Origin: Clostridium bowmanii
GTDB lineage: Bacteria > Bacillota > Clostridia > Clostridiales > Clostridiaceae
Length of the DNA: 64,000 bases
Direction of reading: 5' to 3'
Assembly: GCF_018861315.1 (NCBI RefSeq)
Contig: NZ_JAHLDL010000001.1
Coordinates: 63,923-127,922, forward strand
The position numbers and the translations under genes were made by a program. Positions 16,671-26,415 of the stretch are shown piece by piece. The notes beneath the pieces were generated by a model. The model worked only from the letters and a program-made list of their open reading frames with translations, made no database searches and was not told the DNA's origin. How positions within the stretch are numbered: position 1 is the stretch's first letter; every line of letters begins with the position of its first letter.

Positions 16671-17783
16671 CTAATAATCTCCTCCACCTTGTAATTCCAC
16701 CTTAACCACTACATTAACCTTAATATCTGCATTGGAAACCACTTCATTCCAATCAATTCCCTTTTGCCTTCCAAACTTACCGGCAGCTTCTCTACCTAGT
16801 GTAATACAATCTACCTTATAATCATTTTGCATTATTTTTAAAAAATCATTACATTGTTTTTCCATACTTTTTGCCATATCCTTCTCAAATTCTTTTTTTA
16901 TATTTATATCCTTTATCATATTCATGTACATCTCGTTATTAGAAACCACACCTGTGAAGGATAACTCTATAATGAAACTGTATTTATCTCCTTGCTTATA
17001 ACATTTAACTTTTCTTTTACCAGTTTTTGAATCAAAATCGATGTATTCTTTAGGACTTTTTTGCAGTGAAATTATCCCTTTTACTTCATCATTTTTAAGC
17101 ATATTAAGAACTTTACCATTTTTTATATCTGCAAGGTCTACCATTCTATCCTCGTCAAAAATAGCCACGCCAATTATTTCTATTCCTGCTTCTGTTATAT
17201 TTATATAAGGAAGCACAAGATCTCTACCCTCAGCTCCAATTCTCACATATGCATCTATTAGCTTGTAATTATTAGAAAAAAAACTATAATCACCATAACT
17301 TTCTACGAGCCCACCTATATACTCGGAAGAATTGATATACCCCTCTTTCTTATACTTTAAGTAGTCCTCTGCTTTTCCTTTACATATAACCATATAAGCC
17401 ATGTCATTTGCTTCTGGATTCCTAAATCTATCCTCTATCAAAGTTTTCAAACCATGTCTTGCATAATCCTCACTAATCACAATTATTTTTTCATGGCCTT
17501 GGACAAACTTTTTATCCATCTTTTCTTGCCTTTTCTGAATTATTTCACCTGGATTTTGTCCGCTTTCTTTGAATACCAAATTCACTTGACTACCACTTGG
17601 TTTATAAACATTTGTACTAATCGGTATGGTATATTCAAAACTATTTTGGCCTTTTATCTCTATATCATAGCCAATGCCACTAATAATTCCTACCTCTTCA
17701 ATAGGAGATTTGTCCTGGCCAAGCATAATAAATACATAACTAATGATGCCAATGATTATTATAAAGTATTTTTTCTTGTTCAA
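16671..17783 (-). CDS. GerC-family germination protein lacking a lipobox (first C)
   Basis: 370 residues, Ger(x)C family. The N-terminal helix ends VFIMLGQDKSPIEEVGIISG, so LGQ stands where LGC is expected. Family marks are GIGYDI, KRQEKMDKKFVQGHEKIIVI, EDRFRNPEANDMAYMVICKG and the C-terminal VDCITLGREAAGKFGRQKGI. Start codon is TTG at 17783, overlapping the TGA stop of gerB1 (TTGA), with AAGGGAGGAG inside gerB1. Translation is thus coupled to the B subunit, favouring stoichiometric B1-C1 synthesis. Confidence 0.87.
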   Translation of the reverse strand: MNKKKYFIIIIGIISYVFIMLGQDKSPIEEVGIISGIGYDIEIKGQNSFEYTIPISTNVYKPSGSQVNLVFKESGQNPGEIIQKRQEKMDKKFVQGHEKIIVISEDYARHGLKTLIEDRFRNPEANDMAYMVICKGKAEDYLKYKKEGYINSSEYIGGLVESYGDYSFFSNNYKLIDAYVRIGAEGRDLVLPYINITEAGIEIIGVAIFDEDRMVDLADIKNGKVLNMLKNDEVKGIISLQKSPKEYIDFDSKTGKRKVKCYKQGDKYSFIIELSFTGVVSNNEMYMNMIKDINIKKEFEKDMAKSMEKQCNDFLKIMQNDYKVDCITLGREAAGKFGRQKGIDWNEVVSNADIKVNVVVKVELQGGGDY

Positions 17784-18874
17784 GCCTTGGCTCCTCCCTT
17801 GAAAAATATAAGTAGTGCAATAGACGTCATATATAATAAGTTATATATCACATAGTATGGTAAAATATGTTCACTGATGCTTTGTCTACTTATTTCATTT
17901 CCAAACTTTATGGCTAAATATACAAGAAGTGGATACATTAAAAAATAAATTTTTTTCATCTCTATCTTTCCTGCAAAATCTTTCAAAATATGTATACTCG
18001 CATACCCGTTAATACTGATACTCTTGAATGCAATTAAACTCCAAAAGGTCATAAAAATGTATTTATAATTATTTATTACTGTTACTGTCACACTCCCCAT
18101 CACCAATAGAAGTGACCAATAATTTTTTACTACAATATCCGGTCCTAAATAATAAGTTGTTATAAAAACACACCATACATAGATAACTATAACTATAGCT
18201 ACACTTATAAGTGAAGAGGCCAATATCTTGTTTTTCTCTTTGAGAAAAGGATAAATCAGTAAAATTATTTCTGCTCCTGCATAACTAAAAGCTGATTTTA
18301 TAGTTCCATTTATAATTGAACTAATGCCAGAACCAAATACAGGTTCAATATTTACCATATTAGCATCTCGAAGTGCTACTATAGTTGTCATGATGAGAAA
18401 TATTGTATAATAAAAAGAGATTTCACTAATTCTTCCTACTACCTTTAAACCTCTAGATACCGTATAAATAACACTAATAAATAAAATAGCTAGGATCTTA
18501 AAAGGAGTTAAAAATCCCACTATGTAATTTCGCATTAAGTTAGTATAATAACTAGCTATCATTGATGCAATAAAAATAAAATAAGTGGCAAAAATTAAAT
18601 TAAATACACTTCCAAGAATTTTACCAAAATACTTTTTGCTTAGGATTAATATGCTATCATTAGGATAATTTTTACTTATATACGATGCAATGATTACAAC
18701 ATACAAAGGATATATTCCTCCTATCAAAGTAGAAATCCATCCATCTTGATGAGCCTCTTTTACCACACCATTTGGAAGTGATAAGATACCAACTCCAACA
18801 ATACTTCCAAATATAATAAGAGCAAACTGACTTACGGTTAAGAAAGTTTGTTTTTTACTCGCGCTTCCTTGCAT
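17780..18874 (-). CDS. GerB-family germinant receptor permease subunit (first B)
   Basis: 364 residues from ATG at 18874; a GTG at 18883 overlaps the gerA stop but is too close to the AAAGG site. The APC-type permease has FALIIFGSIVGVGILSLPN, HQDGWISTLIGGIYPLYVV, KYFGKILGSVF and PVFGSGISSIINGTIKSAFS, the standard GerAB/GerKB pattern. About ten helices are present. It is adjacent to gerA as in the classical gerA-B-C order, so A-B1-C1 is probably the ancestral receptor with the later B-C-C-B genes added. Confidence 0.9.
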   Translation of the reverse strand: MQGSASKKQTFLTVSQFALIIFGSIVGVGILSLPNGVVKEAHQDGWISTLIGGIYPLYVVIIASYISKNYPNDSILILSKKYFGKILGSVFNLIFATYFIFIASMIASYYTNLMRNYIVGFLTPFKILAILFISVIYTVSRGLKVVGRISEISFYYTIFLIMTTIVALRDANMVNIEPVFGSGISSIINGTIKSAFSYAGAEIILLIYPFLKEKNKILASSLISVAIVIVIYVWCVFITTYYLGPDIVVKNYWSLLLVMGSVTVTVINNYKYIFMTFWSLIAFKSISINGYASIHILKDFAGKIEMKKIYFLMYPLLVYLAIKFGNEISRQSISEHILPYYVIYNLLYMTSIALLIFFKGGAKA

Positions 18875-18882
18875 TTTATTCA

Positions 18883-20364
18883 CTACCTTTTTTTCTTAAA
18901 CTTATTTCTGAAATCCGTCTGCCTTATTGGGTCTCCCTGTGGAATTCCCTCTGGCCGCTTGTTCATCTTCCACAAAGGTGCTCTAATAAAAGTATCCTTT
19001 AAATCGCTCTTATTAAACTCGAAGTATGGTACCCCTAAACTATCTAAAGAGGAAAGATGAACTAAAATTAAAAACCATCCTACTGCTATCCCAAATATTC
19101 CCATAACATTTGCTAATATCAGCATAGGAAACCTTAACATTCTAATAGAAAGAGACATATCATAATTAGGAATTAGAAAGGTTGTTATTACTGTAATTCC
19201 TACTATAAGCAAGGTAGTAGGACTCACCATTTTAGATCTTATTGCCGTATCACCTATAATAATACCGCCCACTAAACTTAATGTTTGAGCTATTTTAGTA
19301 GGAAGTCTTAACCCACCCTCTCTTAAAAACTCCACAACTATTTCCATAGCCATAATCTCTAAAAATGGAGTTAATGCAATTCCAACTCTTGATTGAACAA
19401 TGGGTGTTACAAATTTTATGGGTATAAGCTCTACATTAAACTTTATTAGTGTTAAATAAATAGATGGTAGGGTAACAACAATAATTGCTGCCAAAATTCT
19501 AAGAATTCTTGCAAAAGATGCTATCACAGTTCTTTCAGTATAATCCTCCGTGGCTTGAAAAAATTGCATAAATGTTGCTGGATATAAAAGCACCATAGGT
19601 GTTCCCTCTACAAGAACAATTATTCTCCCCTCTAACATATTTCCAATAGCTCTATCTGGCCTTTCTGTACTACAGGCTTGTGGAAAAACCGTATAAGTAT
19701 AATCTTCAATGAATTGCTCCAGTTTTCCCGATGAAAGTACAGCATCTACATCAATGGCTTCGATTCTCTTTTTTAATTCTCCCAATACCTGTTTATCTAC
19801 TATATCGTCTATATAAACCATTGCCACGTCACTCTGAAGTCTTCTTCCTACCTTAAGAACCTCAATGGTGAGGTTCTTATCCTTGACTTTTCTTCGAATA
19901 AGACTAATATTCACTTCTAAATTTTCTACAAAACCATCTCTTGGCCCTTTTGCTGCAGTTTCATTCATAGGCTCCATAATAGCCCTCTGCTGTCCCCCTG
20001 TAGTGTCAGCTATTATTACTTCTATAGCACCATTTATTACAACTGCAGTCTTTCCTCTTTTAAGATGATCCACCACTACATTTATATCTAATTCTACCAA
20101 TGTGTTGCTCATAGAAATATATCTTTTACAAAGATATTCTCCAATCTTTTCTTTTCCATTTAAATTTTCGCTTATATGTAACATCAAAGGATTTAATATA
20201 TCTCTATCAATAGTATCCTTGTTTGTAATCCCATTGACGTAGATAATAACAGCTTCCAACGGTTCATCCATACCAATATAAAAATGTTTTACTACCATAG
20301 GACTTTGTTTGCCAAGCTCTTCTCTAATTAAATCTATATTTACATTTAGATTTCCATTTTCCAT
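18883..20364 (-). CDS. GerA-family germinant receptor subunit
   Basis: About 493 residues. The N-terminal soluble domain (to ~250) has VKHFYIGMDEPLEAVIIYVN, GKTAVVINGA, ETAAKGPRDGFVENLEVNIS and QSDVAMVYIDDIVD. The membrane part begins near ERPDRAIGNMLEGRIIVLVE and includes TPFLEIMAMEIVVEFLREGG and GGIIIGDTAIRSKMVSP, all hallmarks of GerAA/GerKA. A basic C-terminal tail follows. The frame extends to ATG 20376, but that lies directly on the AAAGGGG site; ATG at 20364 has usable spacing. It is the only intact A gene for three B and three C genes. A SigG-like promoter lies just upstream, consistent with forespore expression. Confidence 0.9.
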   Translation of the reverse strand: MENGNLNVNIDLIREELGKQSPMVVKHFYIGMDEPLEAVIIYVNGITNKDTIDRDILNPLMLHISENLNGKEKIGEYLCKRYISMSNTLVELDINVVVDHLKRGKTAVVINGAIEVIIADTTGGQQRAIMEPMNETAAKGPRDGFVENLEVNISLIRRKVKDKNLTIEVLKVGRRLQSDVAMVYIDDIVDKQVLGELKKRIEAIDVDAVLSSGKLEQFIEDYTYTVFPQACSTERPDRAIGNMLEGRIIVLVEGTPMVLLYPATFMQFFQATEDYTERTVIASFARILRILAAIIVVTLPSIYLTLIKFNVELIPIKFVTPIVQSRVGIALTPFLEIMAMEIVVEFLREGGLRLPTKIAQTLSLVGGIIIGDTAIRSKMVSPTTLLIVGITVITTFLIPNYDMSLSIRMLRFPMLILANVMGIFGIAVGWFLILVHLSSLDSLGVPYFEFNKSDLKDTFIRAPLWKMNKRPEGIPQGDPIRQTDFRNKFKKKR

Positions 20365-20392
20365 TGCAATTACCATCCCCTTTTATCATTCA

Positions 20393-20422
20393 TAGTATAT
20401 TAAATTATAAATTACTATTTCA
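20393..20422 (-). promoter_or_regulatory. Candidate forespore (SigG-type) promoter of the ger operon
   Basis: The minus strand reads TGAAAT (complement of 20417-20422), a 17-bp spacer, then TATACTA (complement of 20393-20399). SigG promoters resemble TGMATA, 17-18 bp, CATACTA, so there are deviations in both boxes. The position, about 30 bp before the gerA start, is suitable. Confidence 0.4.
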
Positions 20423-20608
20423 TATTTATTTTTATATTACATAGTTTCTCTAATTACATCTAAAATATCCACTTTTATTTCTCCTAAAATATTTTTAGTA
20501 ATTTTTGAACATAAATATTTTTATGAAGTAATATTAAATAGTCTAAAAAAATTTCAGAATATAATAATGCATAATTTTTTTTTACTAACCCTATGTATAG
20601 GTGACGAT

Positions 20609-21275
20609 ATGATTAATATTAGCTTAAATGAACAAATTAATTTTATTACTAATGAAATCGGCAAAAAAAAACCTGTAATTATTAAAAAAATTTATTTAGG
20701 AAAAACACAACCATTGAATGCAGCTATACTTTATATAAATGGCTTAAGCAATAAAGATATTATAACTAGAGACATATTAACTCCTTTAATGCTCCATGTT
20801 AACGAAATTTTAGTCCCTAAAGAAGATATGCCTGATTATTTATCTAAAAAGTATATAGTTATGTGTAATACTTTAATAGAAACTGATATTAATAATGTAA
20901 TTGAATCTTTAAAGGACGGTAAATCTGCAATATTAATTGAAAATATCAATAGTTTTATAGTAATTGATACTACCGCTGGAAACTATCGTAGCATAACCGA
21001 TCCTCCAATTAAATCCCCCATTAGAGGGCCACGAGAAGGTTTTATTGAAAGCCTTGAAACTAATGTTAGTATGCTAAGGCGAAATATTAAAGACCCTAAT
21101 CTATCAATAGAAAATTTTAAAGTTGGAAGCCCTTCTCAAACTGACTTAGCTCTTATATATATTGATGATATAGTAGACAAAGATGTTTTAAATGAAGTCC
21201 GCACAAGAATAATGGCAATGATGTAGATTCAGTAATCTATACTGGAAAAGTCTAACAATATATTGAAGATCCCAT
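20609..21275 (+). pseudogene. Broken second gerA gene (N-terminal soluble domain only)
   Basis: From ATG at 20609 (AGGTGA upstream), the product (MINISLNEQINFITNEIGKK, then IYLGKTQPLNAAILYINGLS) parallels the intact GerA along the whole soluble domain, including SPIRGPREGFIESLETNVSM and QTDLALIYIDDIVDKDVL. The frame ends prematurely at TAG 21224-21226. In the +1 frame homology continues as DVDSVIYTGKV, stop, QYIEDP, matching DVDAVLSSGKLEQFIED of the intact copy. So there is a frameshift, then a nonsense codon, then loss of the membrane half. It is divergent from the operon and no B or C genes accompany it. Confidence 0.85.
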
Positions 21276-21509
21276 GGTCAATAATTTTAGAATAATATCA
21301 ATTTACTATTTTAGTGCATCTTTTATATTAAATGACCTCACAAAAATATCCATTAAAAAATCAACACTATTACTGTCACCAATAATATTTTTTTTGTGTG
21401 CAAATGCAACTGTAGTACAAATTGTATTTAAAGAAAATCATATATTTGTTTTTTCAAAAATCTTAGTTGTTTTCAATATTGTTTTTTATAAATACTATCA
21501 GTATTAGTA

Positions 21510-22058
21510 TTACATTAGCTCTTGGAGTAGTGCTTTAAGTAGGCTATTTCTATAGGTATCCCACATATACGATATTAAAAAACCTGATTTATTCTTATTA
21601 TCATATTTAGTAATCACATAAAAAACCTTTTTATTCCCTAATTGCTTTACATACCTTTTAGGTAAATCACTTTGTGATTTACCCTGTTTAATTATTTGTT
21701 TAAAGAAGGCCAAATTAAGCTCTGATGAATTTATGGCTTTAGTTATTTTTAAATTTGACGATTCATTAATACCATCTTTTGGCACTTGGATATGAGTTAC
21801 AAATCGTATATCAACCTTAGTATCATTACTTTCATCATTAACATATTCTAGTTCCAAGTTTTTAAATAACCTTATATTAATAATATTATATTGTGAACTT
21901 TCAATAGTACTATAAACCTCATTTGTAAAGAATTCTCTTAGAATTATTGGGAATAATAAAGCAAGTATGGTACATAATCCGATTATTATTCCTCCAAATA
22001 AAATACCAATTTGAAAAAATAAAGATTTGTTTTTCACAAAACCGCCTTTAATATTCAT
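21510..22058 (-). pseudogene. Histidine kinase truncated after its sensor domain
   Basis: 182 residues: a short basic N-terminus, a membrane helix (about 13-38) and an extracytoplasmic domain of roughly 130 residues (FFTNEVYSTIESSQYNIINI to YVKQLGNKKVFYVITKYDNK). It then stops before any second helix, HAMP, phospho-acceptor or ATPase domain. The ATG overlaps the stop of an OmpR-type regulator gene (TAATG), the usual arrangement of a regulator-kinase pair. The missing catalytic half and the broken partner show that the system is dead. The sensed signal is unknown. Confidence 0.7.
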
Positions 22059-22730
22059 TATCTTGCTAACCTATAACCACAACCATATAATGTCTCAATT
22101 TTAAGGTCGGGCATCTTTTTTCGTAGTCTCCTAAGCAAATCATCAACAACCCTATCATTTCCAAAATAATCATTACCAAACGCTTTCTAAAATTTGTTCC
22201 CTAGAGAAGGCTTGACTCTTTTGATTCATAAAGAAAATAAGCAAATCAAATTCCTTAGAGGTAAGGTCTATTACTTTTCCATCTTTACTTACTTCTCTAG
22301 TATTCTCATTTATTAAATAAGAACCTAGCATAATACTCTTTTCTTTAAGCCCCGTATTAATATTTTTATAAACTCTGTCTAGTAGCTTTTTAGTCCTTAT
22401 TATAAGCTCTCTAGGCAAAAATGGTTTTGATAAATAATCGTCACTTCCTAGCTCAAGTCCTATAATCCTATCTAAATCTGCATCTCTGGCTGAAATAAAT
22501 ATAACTGGTGTTTCCTCATTATTATTTTTGATTTCTTTAATTAATTGATAGCCATCTATATCTGGAAGCATAATGTCTAAAATCCATAAATGTGGTGTAT
22601 TATTTATTTGCTCTTGTGCAGCCTTTCCATTTAAAAATGAAGTAACCTCCCACCCCTCCTTTTGTAAATACGAGGTAAGTATACTATTTAAGTTTTCCTA
22701 ATCTTCAACTAAATAAATAGTGTAATTCAT
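22058..22730 (-). pseudogene. OmpR-family response regulator with nonsense and frameshift lesions
   Basis: ATG at 22730 (AAGGAAAA upstream) reads MNYTIYLVED, then TAG at codon 11. The frame continues as ENLNSILTSYLQKEGWEVTS and LWILDIMLPDIDGYQLIKEI (phospho-acceptor Asp intact), ISARDADLDRII, LSKPFLPREL and a winged-helix domain ITSKEFDLL-like to REQILESVW. A frameshift near 22173 interrupts it there. In the shifted frame NDYFGNDRVVDDLLRRLRKK and LKIETLYGCGYRLAR complete the OmpR domain. Two independent lesions mean the regulator is inactive. Confidence 0.85.
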
Positions 22731-22831
22731 AATTTTCCTTCTGTAAATAATTTCAACATTCAATTATATTATAATAGATGAATGTCGAATAATTATCTAA
22801 GTATTGTGTGAGATTATGTGAAAATAAAAAA

Positions 22832-22860
22832 AGCCCTATAAGATTGAATCCTTATAGGGT
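22832..22860 (-). terminator. Terminator of the zinc-ribbon gene
   Basis: The minus-strand hairpin CCCTATAAG/CTTATAGGG is followed by GC and a run of seven U residues. Confidence 0.8.
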
Positions 22861-22878
22861 GTAAATTACTTATCTAAA

Positions 22879-23046
22879 CTATCTTTTAAAAGATGGTTTG
22901 TTATTTTGTTGTTTTCTTGCTCTTCTGCAATCAACACATCTTTGTGGTTCATTTTCGAATCCTTTTTCTTTGTAGAAAGCTTGTTCACCCTCAGTGAACA
23001 CGAATTCTTTACCACAGTCTTTACAAATTAGGTTTTTGTCAGCCAT
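22879..23046 (-). CDS. Small zinc-ribbon protein, 55 residues
   Basis: ATG at 23046 with AAGGGGG upstream, stop at 22879-22881. The product starts MADKNLICKDCGKEFVFTEG and ends in a basic RRARKQQNNKPSFKR tail. Two CxxC pairs (ICKDCG and RCVDCR) about 26 residues apart form a zinc ribbon. The EFVFTEGEQAFYKEKGF segment between them identifies the widespread Firmicute 'probable zinc-ribbon' family. Function is not established; the basic tail suggests nucleic-acid or ribosome contact. It is monocistronic with its own terminator. Confidence 0.85.
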   Translation of the reverse strand: MADKNLICKDCGKEFVFTEGEQAFYKEKGFENEPQRCVDCRRARKQQNNKPSFKR

Positions 23047-23280
23047 TTTAAATTCCCCCTTATATTTGGAAATTAAAATCTAAATTTGATTAACAATAAT
23101 TTCCTAAGAAAAGAGGATATGTTGTTCATCAGATTAGATTCTTATACATAGTAATTATTCATTACTATTATATACTTATTTTAACATATTATGAATGTTT
23201 GTACAATATTTTTTTTAATTTTTTAGTCCTAAACTAATATATTTTATTGATAAATAGCTTTCTAAATACATGCTATAATT

Positions 23281-24810
23281 TTATGAATATATATCTGAAA
23301 ACTCAATACTTATCCTTTCTACATTGCTCTGAGCATATGAAGCGATTTCATCTTGTACACAAGGTTCTTCAGCTCCTAACAATGTTGGCAGTTCAATAAT
23401 AAATTCGCTTCCAAGTCCCAACCTACTTTCCAACTTGATTGTCCCATTGTGCAGTTCTATAATAGCTTTTACAAGTGAAAGTCCAATTCCACTGCCCTCT
23501 GCTCTTCTACTTAAGGTAGAATCCACTTGCATAAACCTATCAAATATTTTTTCCTTCATATCACTTGGTACCCCTATACCTGTATCTTTTACAGAAACCA
23601 GTATGCTTTCCCCTTTATCGTAAATATTCACTGTTATGCTCCCCCCACTTTCTGTAAATTTTATAGCATTAGAAAGTAGGTTTAACATAACCCTTTCAAG
23701 CTTTTCTGCATCACAGGATGCTATCTTTTCTTCTACCTCTGTATCAAATATAAGTCCGATTCCCTTGCTTTCTGAGTATTCGGCTATAGAAAGAGTAATA
23801 TTTTCTACCACACTCACGATATTATAATTTTTAAATTTCATATGCATAAATCCTGAATCAATTTTATTAATATCAATTAAATTATTAATTAACTTTACTA
23901 GTCTAAAACAATTTTGCTTAGAAATGTTCATATACTTTTTAAGCTTTTCATAATTAACACAGCACTTTTCCTCACAAAAAATTTTATCTATTATTTGAAC
24001 GACACCTAATATTATATTTAGAGGAGTTTTCAATTCATGTGATATAGTGCTGAAAAATTGATCCTTTATATTTTCACATTCTTTTGCTTCCTCTAATAAG
24101 GTTTCTTTTATCTTAACTTCCTCTTGCAATTTTTTTATTTGTATTTTTTCGGTAATATCTCTAAAGTTCCAAACCATACCACTTGGTTTGTTTTCTATTA
24201 GTAGTGGTTGAACTAATACTGCAAATACTCTTCCATCTTTAAAATTAATAAAATCTATTTTACTTTCTACAAGTTTACTCTTTTCTTTTATATTTTCAGC
24301 AAGTTCAACGAGATTTATCAATTGATTTTTAGCGTATTCAATCATCTCTATATTATTATTTCTATCTAATATTTCTTGGGACATCCCCCACATATTTTGA
24401 AATTTATTATTGTGATGAATCTTTCTTCCCTTTTTATCCACAACTAAAATTCCATCACCAGTAGAATCTAATATAGCTTGAAGTATTCTCTTTTCTTTTA
24501 CACTCTGTTTCTTTGCTGACCTAAGTTTTAAAATGTTTTTAACCATAATAAAATTTGAAAGTATTAGAAAACTGAGTATTACAGTAATATGCAAGTATAA
24601 TGATTTTTTTGACATCTTTATAAATGAAGATGGACTGCTTCCAATAATGCTACATTGTGTCAAATTAGAAACTTTTATATACTGTGAGTTTTGAATAAGT
24701 ATATTGTTTTTTTTAGTTTCTTCAGCAAATGACACCTTAACATTTAAACAAAATATATTAATTATAATTAATATTACAATTATAGATTTCTTAACAAAAT
24801 AAGTGCTCAT
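23281..24810 (-). CDS. Orphan PAS-domain sensor histidine kinase
   Basis: 509 residues. The N-terminal signal/anchor helix (about 8-28), a short outside loop of some 40 residues and a second helix (about 72-92) are followed by a PAS domain (RILQAILDSTGDGILVVDKK), a coiled linker, HisKA (FFSTISHELKTPLNIILGVV, phospho-acceptor His) and HATPase (LLSNAIKFTESGG, DTGIGV, GSGIGLSLVKAII). It ends ISIEFSDIYS, the same tail as the kinase at 60853-62823. No response regulator is adjacent, as is typical of clostridial orphan kinases that can feed Spo0A. That target is inference only. ATG at 24810 follows AGAGGGGG. Confidence 0.88.
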   Translation of the reverse strand: MSTYFVKKSIIVILIIINIFCLNVKVSFAEETKKNNILIQNSQYIKVSNLTQCSIIGSSPSSFIKMSKKSLYLHITVILSFLILSNFIMVKNILKLRSAKKQSVKEKRILQAILDSTGDGILVVDKKGRKIHHNNKFQNMWGMSQEILDRNNNIEMIEYAKNQLINLVELAENIKEKSKLVESKIDFINFKDGRVFAVLVQPLLIENKPSGMVWNFRDITEKIQIKKLQEEVKIKETLLEEAKECENIKDQFFSTISHELKTPLNIILGVVQIIDKIFCEEKCCVNYEKLKKYMNISKQNCFRLVKLINNLIDINKIDSGFMHMKFKNYNIVSVVENITLSIAEYSESKGIGLIFDTEVEEKIASCDAEKLERVMLNLLSNAIKFTESGGSITVNIYDKGESILVSVKDTGIGVPSDMKEKIFDRFMQVDSTLSRRAEGSGIGLSLVKAIIELHNGTIKLESRLGLGSEFIIELPTLLGAEEPCVQDEIASYAQSNVERISIEFSDIYS

Positions 24811-24911
24811 ATCTATTTTATCCCCCTCTTAGTACAAGAATTCACTTTATATAATTACACATAAATACATCTTTTCCTCTTTTTATATTTTAAAATAAAA
24901 TATTATAAATA

Positions 24912-24953
24912 AAAACACCCTAATTTCTATCATTAAAAGAAATGGGGGTGTTT
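24912..24953 (-). terminator. Terminator after the M29 aminopeptidase gene
   Basis: The minus strand forms AAACACCCCCATTTCT paired with AGAAATTAGGGTGTTT across a loop, then U-rich sequence. Confidence 0.75.
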
Positions 24954-25024
24954 CATTATTAATTTTTACAATCTAATTCTTGCTTGTTTATATTATAATT
25001 TCAAATCTATTTGTATAAAGGGAC

Positions 25025-26251
25025 TTATGCAAAATTACCATTTTTAAATATAGGTATTTCTTTTCCATCCGCTGTAATACCTATTATTTGCAAATCTTCT
25101 GTACCCACCATAAAATCCTCATGTACAGTGGAGTCATTAACTCCTGATTTTGCAAGTTCCTCCTCACTTAGATTTTCACCATTTTTTATGCTCACTGGAT
25201 ATGCTTTTCCAATAGCTAAGTGACAAGAGGCATTTTCATCAAAAAGTGTATTGTAAAATAATACATTTGAATTTGATATTGGAGAATCATATGGCACTAA
25301 TGCTACTTCACCAAGATAATGTGAACCTTCATCAGTTTCAATAATACTTTTTAAAATATCGTATCCCTTTTCAGCTTTAAAATCTACAATTTTCCCCTCT
25401 TTAAAAGTAATTGAGAATTTTTCAATTAAATTACCATTATAGTTCAAAGGCCTTGAGCACACTACTATTCCGTTAACTCCAGTTTTTTTAGGAAGTGTAA
25501 ATACCTCTTCAGTAGGCATATTCGCTATAAACTCTATGCCTTCAGGGGTATATTCTGAGCCTCCAAGCCATAAATGATTTTCTGGAAGTTCAATCACTAG
25601 ATCAGTACCCAAGGAATTTTTATATTTTAAATACTTAAAGTTATTTGTGTTTAAAAAATCCATACTTTTCTTTAAATTACTTTTGTGAGTTTCCCATGAA
25701 GCAACAGGGTTTTCTGTATCAACCCTTACTGTTTTAAATATAGCATTCCAAAGTTTTTCAACTGCTTCATCCTCTGATAATTCTGGAAAAACTTTTTTTG
25801 CCCATGCTGTAGTTGGAATTGAAGCAACACACCAAACATTTCTATTGCTCATAAGCCTATCTCTATACTCTTTTATAGCAATACTAGCCGCTTTATGTGA
25901 TTTTGCCATTCTTTCAGGGTTAACTTCTTTCATAAGTTCAGGGTCAGAGGCTGAAATATTTAAGAAAGCCGCTCCCTTGCGTACATTTGACAAGAAAAAA
26001 TTTCTCTGCCAATCAGGATATTCTTCAAAAACCTCTTCTGGAGCATGCATGAATTTAATCTTTGAAGATAATTCATCCCTCCAATTTATAACTACCTCTC
26101 TAGCGCCTTCAGTATAAGCAATTTCAGATAGGGTTCTAACAAAAGCTGCACACTCTATAGGTGCATTGACAACAAGTGTTTGATCCTTTTGAATATTAAT
26201 TCCAGTCCTCACTAGTAAAAGAGCATATTTTTTTAATAATTCATTTTTCAC
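25025..26251 (-). CDS. Aminopeptidase, M29 (thermophilic metalloaminopeptidase) family
   Basis: 408 residues, AmpS/PepS-type exopeptidase, cytosolic and dimeric in known members. Recognisable are the N-terminal KYALLLVRTGINIQKDQTLV, the TEGAREVVINWRDE block, the SNRNVWCVASIPTTAWAKKV segment and the metal-site region ENHLWLGGSEYTPEGIEFIA with IANMPTEEVFTLP. IIETDEGSHYLGEVALVPYD and NTLFDENASCHLAIGKAYPV follow. Start is GTG at 26251, preceded by AAGGGGAG; an in-frame ATG at 26296 lacks a site. It likely releases N-terminal amino acids from peptides for fermentation. Monocistronic. Confidence 0.88.
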   Translation of the reverse strand: MKNELLKKYALLLVRTGINIQKDQTLVVNAPIECAAFVRTLSEIAYTEGAREVVINWRDELSSKIKFMHAPEEVFEEYPDWQRNFFLSNVRKGAAFLNISASDPELMKEVNPERMAKSHKAASIAIKEYRDRLMSNRNVWCVASIPTTAWAKKVFPELSEDEAVEKLWNAIFKTVRVDTENPVASWETHKSNLKKSMDFLNTNNFKYLKYKNSLGTDLVIELPENHLWLGGSEYTPEGIEFIANMPTEEVFTLPKKTGVNGIVVCSRPLNYNGNLIEKFSITFKEGKIVDFKAEKGYDILKSIIETDEGSHYLGEVALVPYDSPISNSNVLFYNTLFDENASCHLAIGKAYPVSIKNGENLSEEELAKSGVNDSTVHEDFMVGTEDLQIIGITADGKEIPIFKNGNFA

Positions 26252-26415
26252 AACAAAACTCCCCTTCACAATTTGAATATAAATTAGTTTGTGCATTAAT
26301 TTAGTTTATAATTCTTATATACTACTATCAAGAAAATTATACCATAAAATCCTAGTGTAGAAAATTTTTTGACTTAAATATATATAGTGCAGATAATATG
26401 TTATGCATTTAATAT

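Noticed and set aside
21274-21507. 77-residue frame after the broken gerA
   Set aside because: No ribosome site and no homology to the missing membrane half of GerA; composition looks like random AT-rich sequence.
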